A stretch of DNA of 13,196 nucleotides from Aquifex sp. (GTDB lineage: Bacteria > Aquificota > Aquificia > Aquificales > Aquificaceae). The notes under the pieces are model-generated. The model was not told the origin of the DNA. It made no database searches and saw only the letters and a list, made by a program, of their open reading frames with translations. The DNA lies in NCBI GenBank assembly GCA_015487405.1, contig WFPV01000111.1:1-13196 (forward strand), given 5' to 3'. How positions within the stretch are numbered: position 1 is the stretch's first letter; every line of letters begins with the position of its first letter. Positions 1 to 7,916 of this stretch are shown one piece after another. The position numbers and the translations under genes are program-made.

Positions 1-143
1 CCTTTACACCTGAGAGTATTTACATAAGCGTGATGAGATTCGTCGGTATACATAAGGGTGTTGGGCTCTGGACAGAAGAGTGTGCACTGCTTACAGTTGT
101 ATTTTGTGCACTCATCACGGATTACCTGAGCAACGTAATACAT
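1..143 (-). CDS. Ferredoxin-type (delta-like) subunit of a 2-oxoacid:ferredoxin oxidoreductase, N-terminal part
   Basis: This minus-strand gene starts at an ATG at 143 and runs off the left edge, so only 47 codons are visible. The peptide opens MYYVAQVIRDECTKYNCKQC. Its cysteines lie at residues 12, 17, 20 and 24, spaced C-x4-C-x2-C-x3-C-P as in a 4Fe-4S cluster loop, with a further Cys at 46. A small protein of this type is the ferredoxin-like subunit of pyruvate or 2-oxoglutarate:ferredoxin oxidoreductases, which fix CO2 in the reductive TCA cycle of Aquificales. A Shine-Dalgarno GGAGGA at 151-156 lies 7 bases before the ATG, and a sigma-70 type promoter lies at 176-204. It is probably the first gene of an operon continuing to the left. 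The exact subunit name (PorD or ForD type) and substrate cannot be decided from this piece. Confidence 0.65.
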   Translation of the reverse strand, partial: MYYVAQVIRDECTKYNCKQCTLFCPEPNTLMYTDESHHAYVNTLRCK

Positions 144-175
144 TACCTCTTCCTCCAAAAGTTTTTGTGAAGATT

Positions 176-204
176 AATATAAGGAAATCGTTATCTTTTT
201 ACAA
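176..204 (-). promoter_or_regulatory. Sigma-70 type promoter of the oxidoreductase operon
   Basis: Read on the minus strand, TTGTAA (199-204) and TATATT (176-181) are separated by exactly 17 bases. The predicted start is near 169, giving a leader of about 26 nt that contains the GGAGGA ribosome site. Both elements are close to consensus and the geometry fits the strong start codon at 143. Confidence 0.6.
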
Positions 205-220
205 GTGTGTGAAATATGAT
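191..220 (+). promoter_or_regulatory. Possible weak dprA promoter
   Basis: TATGAT at 215-220 is a good -10 hexamer 12 bases before the dprA ATG at 233. The -35 region is poor, the best being TTATCT at 191-196. If real, the transcript would begin near 227 and be almost leaderless, which agrees with the absence of a Shine-Dalgarno before dprA. The region overlaps the divergent promoter at 176-204. Confidence 0.25.
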
Positions 221-232
221 AAAGCTTATAAA

Positions 233-1213
233 ATGAAGCGTTTGAGGTTATACCTGCGGTTAATAAACACTAAGGGGATGGGAGCTAAAAAGATTAAGAA
301 ACTCGTTAATTACGTAGGGAGTGTTGAGGATTTTACTTTAGAAAAAGCCTCGGAAGTTTTAGGGAAAGGATTAGCTGAAAAGATTTCAAAAGCTCTAAAA
401 ACCAAGTGGACGCAAGAGGATGAAGTTTTGGAACTTTTGAAAAAACACAATATAAAAGCCGTAACCTTGGAAGATGAAAACTATCCCAAAGGACTGAAAA
501 CCATAGATGAACCTCCTCCCATCCTTTTTTATAAAGGAACTCTTCCCGAGAAGGGTATAGGAGTAGTGGGGACGAGAAATCCCTCACAAATCTCCCTTCA
601 GGTTGTGGAAAAACTTATAGAGGAAAAACGTAAAGACGTGATTTCGGGAGGAGCGAGGGGAATAGATTTAAAAGCTCACGAAGAAGCTTTAAAACAGGGT
701 TTTAAAACTTTTGTAATTTTGGGTTCGGGTATTTTAAATACGCCTCCCGGCGTTAAAAATTTACTTAAACGGCGTGAGGAGAGTGTTTCCCTCATAAGTG
801 AGTTCCTTCCCTTCCAAAGAGCTGACCGCTATACCTTTCCCAGAAGAAACCGCATAATAGCAGCTCTCTCCGAAGAAGTTTACGTGATTGAGGCGGGTAA
901 AAGGAGCGGTGCTCTCATAACGGCAAGCTACGCACTAAAATACGGGAAACCCCTTTACGTGTTTGTAGGTGAGCGAGAATCCGAAAGATGGGAAGGGGGC
1001 TTAGAGCTTTTGAGAGGGGGTATAGCGCGGGAATACAAACCAAAGCCAAAAGCGCAGGAGGAAAAACTCATAGAGTTCCTTAAAAAGCCGAGAACTTACG
1101 ACGAGGTTGCAGTATTTCTGGGAATAGGAAAGTCCGACGCTATTAAGCTCCTTACTAAATACATGATTAAAGGGCTTATAAAGAAGGAGGGTGCTTACTA
1201 TATGAGCCTTTAA
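233..1213 (+). CDS. dprA: DNA processing protein DprA (RecA loader, natural transformation)
   Basis: A 326-residue protein of the DprA/Smf family, which binds incoming single-stranded DNA in the cytoplasm and loads RecA during transformation. Residues 1-55 resemble the helix-hairpin-helix part (LINTKGMGAKKIKKL). The Rossmann core carries GIGVVGTRNPS at 108-118, SGGARGIDLKAH at 138-149 and FPRRNRIIAALS at 202-213, all family signatures. Residues about 272-326 form a C-terminal winged-helix-like domain (EEVAVFLG, then LLTKYMIKGLIKKEG). The frame is open from position 80. The start at 233 was chosen because it fits the family N-terminus and because the extra 51 codons would cross the divergent operon's promoter and leader. 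No Shine-Dalgarno precedes the start. Its TAA shares bases with the mrdA stop on the other strand. Other competence genes are not in view. Confidence 0.93.
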   Translation: MKRLRLYLRLINTKGMGAKKIKKLVNYVGSVEDFTLEKASEVLGKGLAEKISKALKTKWTQEDEVLELLKKHNIKAVTLEDENYPKGLKTIDEPPPILFYKGTLPEKGIGVVGTRNPSQISLQVVEKLIEEKRKDVISGGARGIDLKAHEEALKQGFKTFVILGSGILNTPPGVKNLLKRREESVSLISEFLPFQRADRYTFPRRNRIIAALSEEVYVIEAGKRSGALITASYALKYGKPLYVFVGERESERWEGGLELLRGGIAREYKPKPKAQEEKLIEFLKKPRTYDEVAVFLGIGKSDAIKLLTKYMIKGLIKKEGAYYMSL

Positions 1214-2997
1214 ATCTCCTTGTGGAGCTTTTCTATATAAATCCTTTCAAGGATTTTCCGTGCTATGGGAGCAGCCGCTTTTCCGCCGCTCTCTCCGTGC
1301 TCTACAAACACTCCTATCACGAACTTGGGGTCCCTGTACGGTGCAAATCCTACAAACCAGGCGTGATTTCTGTACTTCCAAGGGAGCCTTTTCCTCATTT
1401 TCCTGTACCATCTCTTTATCTTTCTTTTATTCTTAAAGAATACCTCTGCAGTTCCCGTTTTTCCCGCTATATCCACAATTTTTGAAAAAGCCTTTCGTGC
1501 CGTTCCTTTCCTCACCGCCTCCCTCAGACCTCTCTTTATCACAGCGTAATACTCCAGCCTGCCGTAAGCTACTTTCCATACCTTCCTCTCGTTTTTCCAC
1601 ACCACGTTTCCTCTATCGTCCAGTACAGCCTTAAGAAGCGTTGGTCTGTAGATTACTCCGTTGTTCACGATTCCCATCATCATGAGGGTCTGCTCAATCA
1701 AGTTGGAAAGAAGAAAGCCCTGACCTATACTCATATTCACTGTATCTCCGTCGTACCAGGGCTCTCTAAACCTTTTTCTCTTCCAAGCGGGTGTGGGTAG
1801 AAATCCCCTCCTTATGGGGAGCTCAAAGGGTATCTTCTCACCGTAGGAGAATTTCCTGGCGTAATAATTTATCTTAGTAGGTCCGAGCTTGTACCCCATA
1901 GTATAGTAGTAAACGTCGCAAGACTTGCTGAGGCTCTTTACGAGGTCCACCTTACCGTGTCCCCACCTCCTCCAGCAATAAAACTTCCTGTCTCCCAGTT
2001 CGTAAAAACCTCTACAAAAAACAATTTTGTATGGGGTGGTTATCTTTGCAGAAAGCGATGCGAACGCCATCGGAACCTTAAAGACGGAAGCAGGCGGATA
2101 AAGCCCTCTCGTGGCTCTATTGAATAGAGGCTTTAACTTATTCTTCACTATTTTGCTCCATTCTTCGTAAATCTTATTAGGGTTGAAACCGGGGAAGCTT
2201 GCAAGGGCAAGCACCTCACCCGTTTTTGCATTCAAGAGGACCACCGCTCCGGCAGGAAATCCACTCTCCCTGAAAACATCTTCAACTATCTTCTGAAATC
2301 TGATATCTATGGTCAATACTACGGACTTACCCCTTTTTGGCTCTTTTCTCTCCAGTACCTTTACCACCTTCCCGAGAGCGTTGACCATTACCCTTTCCTC
2401 TCCCAACTCCCCTCTCAGGATTTCGTCGAGACTCTTCTCAATTCCGTGCTTCCCTATCAGACTGTTTGGACCGATAGCTTCCTTATACTTTTTAAGCTCC
2501 TTCTTCGAAGGGTATCCTACGTATCCCAAGATATGAGAACAGTAGTAGCCGAGAGGATATACCCTCTTTGGGAATATCTCTACAAAAACACCCGGTAGTT
2601 CAAAACTATACCTATGGTAAAGATTCAGCTCTTCGTCGGAAAGATTCTTTTTCAGAATAAGTGGCTCAAAGCTCTTAAAGTTGATTCTTTCCCTCGGTAA
2701 ATCTATTTTAAAAATCCTCTTGAGTTTTGAAAGTACCTTTTCGAGTTCTTCTTTGTCCAGCCTGCTTGCATCCAGTATAAGTGCATACTGAGGAATATCG
2801 TAGGCGAGTTTTACCCCGTTCCTATCGTAAATATTTCCTCTCGGAGGATAAAGATACCTTTTCCTTACGTAGTTCCTCTCAGAGAGCTTTCTATATTTTC
2901 TTCCTTGCAATACCTGCAGGTTAAAGAGTCCCGCAAGGACTCCTCCTACGGTTCCGATAAGCGAAAGAAGTAAAAGTATGAAATTACGTCTCTTCAT
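1210..2997 (-). CDS. mrdA: Penicillin-binding protein 2 (cell-elongation transpeptidase)
   Basis: A 595-residue class B penicillin-binding protein that cross-links peptidoglycan in the periplasm during cell elongation. Residues about 7-27 form a single N-terminal membrane anchor. The dimerization domain starts with PPRGNIYDRNG at 51-61. The transpeptidase motifs are present: S304-x-x-K307 (PPASVFKVPM), SCD at 359-361 in place of SxN, and KTG at 513-515 (AGKTGTAE). PBP2 rather than the division protein PBP3 is favoured by the preceding mreD and by the SCD form of the second motif. The start ATG at 2997 has AAGGA about 7 bases upstream and overlaps the end of mreD by 14 bases, suggesting translational coupling. 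The region around residues 523-545 is unusually rich in Lys and Arg. The stop overlaps the dprA stop. Confidence 0.93.
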   Translation of the reverse strand: MKRRNFILLLLSLIGTVGGVLAGLFNLQVLQGRKYRKLSERNYVRKRYLYPPRGNIYDRNGVKLAYDIPQYALILDASRLDKEELEKVLSKLKRIFKIDLPRERINFKSFEPLILKKNLSDEELNLYHRYSFELPGVFVEIFPKRVYPLGYYCSHILGYVGYPSKKELKKYKEAIGPNSLIGKHGIEKSLDEILRGELGEERVMVNALGKVVKVLERKEPKRGKSVVLTIDIRFQKIVEDVFRESGFPAGAVVLLNAKTGEVLALASFPGFNPNKIYEEWSKIVKNKLKPLFNRATRGLYPPASVFKVPMAFASLSAKITTPYKIVFCRGFYELGDRKFYCWRRWGHGKVDLVKSLSKSCDVYYYTMGYKLGPTKINYYARKFSYGEKIPFELPIRRGFLPTPAWKRKRFREPWYDGDTVNMSIGQGFLLSNLIEQTLMMMGIVNNGVIYRPTLLKAVLDDRGNVVWKNERKVWKVAYGRLEYYAVIKRGLREAVRKGTARKAFSKIVDIAGKTGTAEVFFKNKRKIKRWYRKMRKRLPWKYRNHAWFVGFAPYRDPKFVIGVFVEHGESGGKAAAPIARKILERIYIEKLHKEI

Positions 2998-3454
2998 AAT
3001 TTTTCCTTGTTATTCTATAAAAAAGAAGTATAAATAGATATTCTACTACGAAAGATAACAAAAACTTCTTCAAGGAAAACTCCATATCTGTTTTAAAATT
3101 AACTAAAGGAAAGAGAAGTAATTTATGCAGAACCAGAAAAAAAGGAATTATTAGAAAAAAGTCGTACAGCTCCTCTTTAACGATTAGAACATCCTTCAGA
3201 GATACGTAGGCGTACGTGAAAATAACCGTTGAAAGGGTGTAAGCTCCCCAAGTGTTGGATAGGGCATCCAAGAAGAGACCCAGCAAAAAGGAAATTGTTA
3301 TAACTGACCTATCTCCCAGCTCTTTCGAGTGAATCCATAAAAAGAGCAGTGCTACCTGGGGTGAGAACACGAGACTCTTGAATATCGGAATAAACAAGGA
3401 TGCCTGAAGTATTGCGAGGAGTAAAGTAAAAAAAAGTGTCTTTAAAAGCAGCAT
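2984..3454 (-). CDS. mreD: Rod shape-determining protein MreD
   Basis: A 156-residue integral membrane protein, mostly hydrophobic, with about five predicted transmembrane segments: roughly 5-24, 28-42, 50-66, 73-90 and 97-115, plus a last one at 131-147. The loop GLFLDALSNTWGAYTLS at 59-75 matches the G-x3-D-x6-G pattern typical of MreD. MreD acts with MreC, RodA and PBP2 in the elongasome. Its direct overlap with mrdA supports this. mreB and mreC are not next to it: the upstream neighbour is divergent and flagellar. The ATG at 3454 has only AAGG one base upstream, so the start is not strongly supported, although the hydrophobic N-terminus fits. The family call rests on topology, the one motif and context. 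Confidence 0.8.
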   Translation of the reverse strand: MLLLKTLFFTLLLAILQASLFIPIFKSLVFSPQVALLFLWIHSKELGDRSVITISFLLGLFLDALSNTWGAYTLSTVIFTYAYVSLKDVLIVKEELYDFFLIIPFFLVLHKLLLFPLVNFKTDMEFSLKKFLLSFVVEYLFILLFYRITRKNYEET

Positions 3455-3498
3455 ACCTTATACATTCTATTGAAAAATTTTTTATCTTTATTCAAAAG
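3455..3498. promoter_or_regulatory. Divergent intergenic region between mreD and the flagellar cluster
   Basis: These 44 very AT-rich bases must contain the start of the mreD-mrdA transcript and probably that of the flagellar unit. Minus-strand TAGAAT (3464-3469) with TTGAAT (3490-3495) is a possible pair, but its 20-base spacer is too long. On the plus strand TATCTT (3483-3488) has no good -35. I see no sigma-54 (GG-N10-GC) or FliA-like (TAAA with GCCGATAA) signature here. Confidence 0.25.
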
Positions 3499-4002
3499 AT
3501 GAGGAATGTTTTACTTCTTCTCAGCTTAATTATTTTTACCTTCGGTGGAGATTTGAAGGAAGACTTACAGACTCTCGAAAAACTCGATAGAGAGTTGAAT
3601 ACTCTTAGAAATTCCTTTAAGGAAAAGGGGGTGAACCTGCAGAAGGTTGACGAGTTAAACAGTTTGGGATACCCCATCTACACCCTTTACGAAAAGTACA
3701 AGTACCTAAAAGAAAAAGATAAAAAATACGAACAAATCTACGAAAAAGCTCGGTCCCTGCAGGAAAAGTATTTCCTCATAAAAAGGGAGATATTTCCTCA
3801 CTTCGTCATGGAGGACGCAAAGAGAAACAACCTGAAAGTGTGCTCGGTAGAAGTAAAAGGCAAGGACAAGAGAAAGATAATCGTCAGAATCGAACACCCG
3901 GAAAGGGATGAGGAGATTATGAAGGTGTACGAAAACACCCAGCTTTACTACGCCGACAGACTCGGTTTTGAAGTTATAGACTTTCAAAGATGTAAGGATT
4001 AA
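3499..4002 (+). CDS. Exported coiled-coil protein of unknown function heading the flagellar cluster
   Basis: I do not recognise the family. The 167-residue protein begins MRNVLLLLSLIIFTFGGDLK, a clear signal peptide with possible cleavage near residue 17, so it is predicted to be periplasmic. Residues about 18-100 are highly charged and helical, with heptad-like Leu spacing (LQTLEKLDRELNTLRNSF, then KYKYLKEKDKKYEQIYEKAR), suggesting a coiled coil. The C-terminal part, about 112-167, looks like a small folded domain (KRKIIVRIEHPE) with cysteines at 115 and 165 that might pair. The frame is open from 3436, but the start at 3499 places the signal peptide at the N-terminus and avoids overlap with mreD. 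Only 11 bases separate it from the FliK-like gene, so it is likely cotranscribed and flagellum-related, perhaps a chaperone or stator-type accessory. That role is inferred from position only. Confidence 0.75.
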   Translation: MRNVLLLLSLIIFTFGGDLKEDLQTLEKLDRELNTLRNSFKEKGVNLQKVDELNSLGYPIYTLYEKYKYLKEKDKKYEQIYEKARSLQEKYFLIKREIFPHFVMEDAKRNNLKVCSVEVKGKDKRKIIVRIEHPERDEEIMKVYENTQLYYADRLGFEVIDFQRCKD

Positions 4003-4013
4003 CTTTATAAGTA

Positions 4014-5138
4014 GTGAAGGTAGAGGGAGAGTTACTGAAGCTTTTTATAGGTAACCTCTTTCCTGTATCGGGAGGGGCACGGAAAGAGGTCAGCTTTGCC
4101 GAAGTCTTCAACCAATTTCTCACTCAATTAACCGAAGGTGAAAAATCTTCCGAAGAAAACCGTCCTGAGATTAAAACCGATAAACTCCTTTCCCTTCTAC
4201 CCTTTCAGAACGGCTACTTTCCTGCTCAAGTACCCATTAAGGAAAGAGTGTCTTTAACTAAAAAGATAAATTTTGAGAATCAAGTTCTTCAAAAGGATGC
4301 ACATTTCGAAGGAAATCGAAGTAACACTATCGACTTTAAAGTCGCAAGAAAGGAGCTAAGGCATAAGCCCTTTAGGGAACTCGAGGCGATAGAAATTTTG
4401 GAAAAATCACCAAAAAACCCAATCGGGTTTGAAAACAACTTAAAGGATGAAATCTATCTTCTTCCCTTAAAAGCTAAAAAATCTTACAAGGCCGGCCCTG
4501 AAACGAATTCAAGTAAAGGCAAAGCATTGACAGACATCTCAAGTTTTCCAGAAAAGAGCTCCCTTTTAAAGTTTAAAGACGCCGAAGGCGTATCTAATTA
4601 TTTTAATTTTAAAAATATAAATAAAGAAATTGATAAGAAGGTTGAGGGAGAGAAAAGGCTGATACTGAAGCCTGAAGGTAAATTGGCAGGCAGTGAGAAA
4701 TCGACGGTTCACCTTCCATCGAAAGCTTATGAGATTGAGCTGAGTCCCTTGCCTAGGGAAGTCAAAAGCTTGGAAAGGGTAGAGAGTGCTCTTCCCGTTA
4801 TAAGGGAAGCAGTTTTTAAGGAAGATGGAAAGGTAAAGAAGGCTTTCGTGAAGGTAGAAAATATAAATATTGAGGTAAAGCTTATCCGGGATAGGGTCGA
4901 GATACAATTCTCCGTACCGAACGGCAAGGAAAGTATGTTGGGATTTATGGATTACTTGAAAATTTCTCAGATTTTAAACTCGGTGGGGCTGAGAGTTGAG
5001 GGCTTTTCCGTAAACGGTCAGGAGGTGTATAGACCTCGCTTGAGATTGAGGGAGAAGGATAATATAAACCTTGATGAACTTACTCAGAAGGGTAGGGATT
5101 ATCTTAACGGTTCTTCTTCTTTCAGTATTGCTCTCTGA
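4014..5138 (+). CDS. fliK: FliK-like flagellar hook-length control protein
   Basis: A 374-residue protein from a GTG start. The first 250 residues are low-complexity, Lys-, Glu- and Ser-rich and probably unfolded. The C-terminus, about 278-345, has a compact pattern (VKVENINIEVKLIRDRVEIQ, then ISQILNSVGLRVEGFSVNGQ) resembling the FliK C-terminal domain: beta strands with Leu-rich helix turns. FliK is secreted through the flagellar export apparatus and switches export from hook to filament once the hook has reached its length. The disordered N-terminal ruler plus C-terminal switch layout fits, as does the flagellar neighbourhood. The GTG at 4014 is the first plausible start after the upstream gene, but no close Shine-Dalgarno supports it. 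The last 65 bases overlap the next gene. The call depends on a weak domain resemblance. Confidence 0.6.
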   Translation: MKVEGELLKLFIGNLFPVSGGARKEVSFAEVFNQFLTQLTEGEKSSEENRPEIKTDKLLSLLPFQNGYFPAQVPIKERVSLTKKINFENQVLQKDAHFEGNRSNTIDFKVARKELRHKPFRELEAIEILEKSPKNPIGFENNLKDEIYLLPLKAKKSYKAGPETNSSKGKALTDISSFPEKSSLLKFKDAEGVSNYFNFKNINKEIDKKVEGEKRLILKPEGKLAGSEKSTVHLPSKAYEIELSPLPREVKSLERVESALPVIREAVFKEDGKVKKAFVKVENINIEVKLIRDRVEIQFSVPNGKESMLGFMDYLKISQILNSVGLRVEGFSVNGQEVYRPRLRLREKDNINLDELTQKGRDYLNGSSSFSIAL

Positions 5139-6864
5139 GAGCAGGCTCGGAGACAAAAGTCTTGCTAAGTTCTACTACGAGCTCGGTCTAAAAGCTTTAA
5201 AAGTTTACGACTTTACGGACGCTCTCATTTACTTTTCTAAGGCTTATTCAGAGGCTCCGGAATCAAGGTACGGGGAGCTTGCTTACCTTTACTACGGGAA
5301 GGCTTACGCACTTTATTCCTACGAGCTTGGTAGGAAGGAGGGAATTTTAGCCGCCTTAGGGTATCTGAACCAGTACACTTTTTACTACAAGTTCCCGAGG
5401 TTCTGGAACTTTCAAAAGGAATTTGTAGGGGATGGGTACCTCCTAATAGGATGGTACGAAGACGCGAGAAATCTTTACGCTGAAGTTTACGGAGCAAAGA
5501 AAGAGGCTCGGCTGCTTTTAAAGTACGCTTACGCCTCCGCTCTCTTGGGAGATGGAACCGTTATAAAGATTTTGAGGGAGGTTAAAGATGTTCCCAAAGA
5601 CTTACTCTACCTAAAGCACCTCAGTCTGGGTATAGCGAGGGCGAACTTAGGAGATTTTAGGGAAGCTTTGAGTTATTTAGAGAAGGCTTACGAGGAAAAT
5701 AACTTTCTTTCCTACGACCTCCATTACAACTTCTACAGGGGAGTTTCCCACAAGAAGCTCGGGAAGATTCGGGAAGGGATGTTTTACTTGGAACGTGCTC
5801 AAAGGCTTGATAGATTCGGGTTTTATACGTACAAGATTGATTATCATCTGCTTGAGATTTACCTCACCCTTAAGGACTACGGTGAAGCGTACGAGATTTA
5901 CGAAAAGATAAAGAAAGAGCTCGCTTATAATCCCTTTTACCAGATTGCCTACCTAAAGCTCTGGCTTTATCCCGACTTTATGGAGAAGTATAGAGAAGAG
6001 TTTAGGTTCTACTACGACCTTGTAAAGCAACTTTTCTGGTGGAAACTGGGAAGCCCTGTTAGCAACTACGCGGTTCTCGCACTCCTCAACAGAAGTTTGA
6101 GGAATAAAAAGCTCGACAAGGAAACTAAGACTATTTTGAGAATTAAGACCTTTTACGGGAGGGAGTTCGTTCTGGATAACGAACTCTTTAATTACACAAG
6201 AGAAATACGCAAGCTTAACGCAGAGCTTCAGAGGTATAACCCTTACCTTGAGGAAGATGTGAACTTTGTAATGGAGCTTTACTCTTCAAACGATGAGAGC
6301 TTTCTCAGTATCTTCAATGAGGATAAAAGTCGCGAGATTCTGGTTAGAGCCTTCGTATATAGGGGTGATAAAAGAGCCTTAAAGTTTTTGAATTTTGTAC
6401 GCGAAGCGTCCCTGAGAAAATTCTTGAAAGCCAAGTACTTGTTTGCGTACGGCAGTTTCGGACTGGCGAGGGAGCTCTTTAAAGAATCCCTGAACGGCAT
6501 CGAGGGAATAGACAAGCTGGAGGCTTACCTGCTTCTCTTTTACATTCAAAGGAGTCCTAATATAGACGAGGTGGTGGAACTCTCCAAAGTGTACCGGGAG
6601 ATGAAGGGTTACTTCCCGATAATTTACAGGGCTGTCGGAGAAATTTATTACGAACGTAAAGATTACAAAAAGGCTAAATATTTTTACGAGGCGTTCGTGA
6701 AGGAATACAGAGAAAGAGACATCCTTTACTGGACAACCCTTGCAAAACTGGGAATCCTTGCAGATAAACTGAATGATAAAGAGCTTCGCAACTTCGTGAT
6801 TGCTCAGGGAAAAAATGCCGTAAAACCCTGGAAAGATGTTATATTAAGTTTATGGGGGGAGTAG
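5074..6864 (+). CDS. Exported tetratricopeptide-repeat protein, flagellar cluster, function unknown
   Basis: A 596-residue protein that begins with a signal peptide (MNLLRRVGIILTVLLLSVLL), so it is predicted to act in the periplasm or at a membrane. The rest is nearly all helical with TPR-like units: about 31-62 (YYELGLKALKVYDFTDALIY), 181-207 (LGIARANLGDFREALSYLEK), 214-245, 255-281 and 517-545 (GEIYYERKDYKKAKYFYEAF). It is very rich in Tyr, Phe, Lys and Glu. The ATG at 5074 was preferred to the TTG just before it. This start puts the signal peptide inside the 65-base overlap with fliK. Its TAG is followed immediately by the flgB ATG. TPR proteins scaffold assemblies, and a role in building or anchoring the periplasmic rod or rings is inferred from position alone. 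I know no named flagellar family that it matches. Confidence 0.8.
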   Translation: MNLLRRVGIILTVLLLSVLLSESRLGDKSLAKFYYELGLKALKVYDFTDALIYFSKAYSEAPESRYGELAYLYYGKAYALYSYELGRKEGILAALGYLNQYTFYYKFPRFWNFQKEFVGDGYLLIGWYEDARNLYAEVYGAKKEARLLLKYAYASALLGDGTVIKILREVKDVPKDLLYLKHLSLGIARANLGDFREALSYLEKAYEENNFLSYDLHYNFYRGVSHKKLGKIREGMFYLERAQRLDRFGFYTYKIDYHLLEIYLTLKDYGEAYEIYEKIKKELAYNPFYQIAYLKLWLYPDFMEKYREEFRFYYDLVKQLFWWKLGSPVSNYAVLALLNRSLRNKKLDKETKTILRIKTFYGREFVLDNELFNYTREIRKLNAELQRYNPYLEEDVNFVMELYSSNDESFLSIFNEDKSREILVRAFVYRGDKRALKFLNFVREASLRKFLKAKYLFAYGSFGLARELFKESLNGIEGIDKLEAYLLLFYIQRSPNIDEVVELSKVYREMKGYFPIIYRAVGEIYYERKDYKKAKYFYEAFVKEYRERDILYWTTLAKLGILADKLNDKELRNFVIAQGKNAVKPWKDVILSLWGE

Positions 6865-7239
6865 ATGGGCTTATTTAAGACTGCTGACCAGTTAAAGCCT
6901 CTTATAGACTACACCTGGAAGAGACACAAAGTTTTACTCAGTAACATCGCTAATGCAGATACCCCAAACTACAGAAGAAGGGATTTAGTTATTAAGTTTG
7001 AGATACCTGCGGTGGCACTTAAGAGGACAAGGGAGAAACACCTATCCAACGAAAGACCTCCGGAGCTCAAGGTGGTTGAAAGGAAAACAGGACTTATCGG
7101 AAACGACAAAAACAACGTAAGTATAGAAGAAGAAATATCCGAGCTTGTAAAAAACAGGATAGCTTACGAGGTTTATATGCGTTTTGCTACCGGAAGCTTA
7201 AACACCCTCAATAAAGTTATTAAAGGGAGAGCTGAGTGA
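6865..7239 (+). CDS. flgB: Flagellar proximal rod protein FlgB
   Basis: A 124-residue protein of the flagellar rod family, exported by the flagellar type III apparatus to form the most membrane-proximal rod layer. The signature SNIANADTPNYRRRDL lies at residues 26-41, the classic N-terminal rod motif. The C-terminal helix (VKNRIAYEVYMRFATGSLNT) matches the second conserved amphipathic helix. The length is slightly short of the usual 130-140. GGGGGGAG lies directly before the start, across the end of the TPR gene. The ATG abuts the upstream TAG, and the TGA at 7237-7239 overlaps the flgC ATG by one base, indicating coupled translation. Confidence 0.95.
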   Translation: MGLFKTADQLKPLIDYTWKRHKVLLSNIANADTPNYRRRDLVIKFEIPAVALKRTREKHLSNERPPELKVVERKTGLIGNDKNNVSIEEEISELVKNRIAYEVYMRFATGSLNTLNKVIKGRAE

Positions 7240-7643
7240 TGCTTGATTTATTTAAAGCTCTTGAGATTAGTGCCTCTGGGATGTACGCTCAGCGTATCAG
7301 AATGAACACCATAGCCTCAAACCTCGCCAACTACGAGTCCTACACCCCGGAAGGGGAACCTTTTAAAAAACTTGTACCTGTATTCAGAGCGAAGGAAAAT
7401 CCGAAAGATAGAACTGAAGTAAAGGTTAAGGTTGCGGGAATACTCCAGATTCCCAAAACTAAGCTCGTTTACGACCCGGACCATCCTTACGCCGACGAGG
7501 AGGGGTACGTGGAGCTTCCCGGTATTGAACCCGTAAAGGAGATGGTTGATATGATTACGGCGGTTAGGAGTTACGAGGCTAACTTGAAAGCCTTCAGTAT
7601 GACGAGGGATATAGCGAGAATGACCTTAGAACTATGGAAGTAG
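7239..7643 (+). CDS. flgC: Flagellar proximal rod protein FlgC
   Basis: A 134-residue rod protein. The N-terminus LEISASGMYAQRIRMNTIAS at 9-28, followed by NLANYES, is the FlgC form of the rod motif. The C-terminus VKEMVDMITAVRSYEANLKA at 99-118 is the conserved rod/hook helix. It is exported and stacks with FlgB, FlgF and FlgG in the rod. The ATG at 7239 was chosen because it overlaps the flgB TGA as TGATG with GGGAG about 9 bases upstream. A GTG at 7236 in the same frame would add one residue. The 3' end overlaps fliE by 10 bases. The gene order flgB-flgC-fliE-fliF is the widespread bacterial arrangement. Confidence 0.95.
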   Translation: MLDLFKALEISASGMYAQRIRMNTIASNLANYESYTPEGEPFKKLVPVFRAKENPKDRTEVKVKVAGILQIPKTKLVYDPDHPYADEEGYVELPGIEPVKEMVDMITAVRSYEANLKAFSMTRDIARMTLELWK

Positions 7644-7915
7644 ATGGCATAAAGGGATTCTTATCGGGGATTTATCAGGTTAATCGGGAAAAGAGTAGTG
7701 ATATTCTGCAGGACTTTAAAAACTTTATCCTCTGGGTCGACGGAGAACAAAAAAAGTCCGCCGAGCTCAGGAAAAGGGTCTTAGAGGGAGAAGATATTCC
7801 CCTCCACGAGATAGTCCTTCAAGCTGAGAAGGCTAAGGTGGCTCTTAATCTCCTCATAGAGGTGAGAAACAAACTCCTTGATGCTTACAACGAACTTATG
7901 AAGATGCAAGTTTAA
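7634..7915 (+). CDS. fliE: Flagellar hook-basal body adaptor FliE
   Basis: A 93-residue protein with the FliE pattern. The N-terminus is variable, the middle part (about 22-40) is amphipathic, and the C-terminal half is conserved: EIVLQAEKAKVALNLLIEVR, then NKLLDAYNELMKMQV, corresponding to the family's ...AxxKAxxalqlxxxvRnKlvxAYqEixrMqv. FliE links the FliF MS ring to the proximal rod and is exported early. The ATG at 7634 lies inside the end of flgC (10-base overlap) with no clear Shine-Dalgarno, so translation probably depends on coupling to flgC. fliF begins one base after its stop. Length is typical for FliE (about 90-110). Confidence 0.93.
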   Translation: MEVDGIKGFLSGIYQVNREKSSDILQDFKNFILWVDGEQKKSAELRKRVLEGEDIPLHEIVLQAEKAKVALNLLIEVRNKLLDAYNELMKMQV

Positions 7916-7916
7916 G

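Noticed and set aside
80..232. In-frame upstream extension of dprA (51 extra codons with four cysteines)
   Set aside because: It runs antisense to the ferredoxin-like gene and through its promoter, and does not resemble the DprA N-terminus, which starts naturally at 233.
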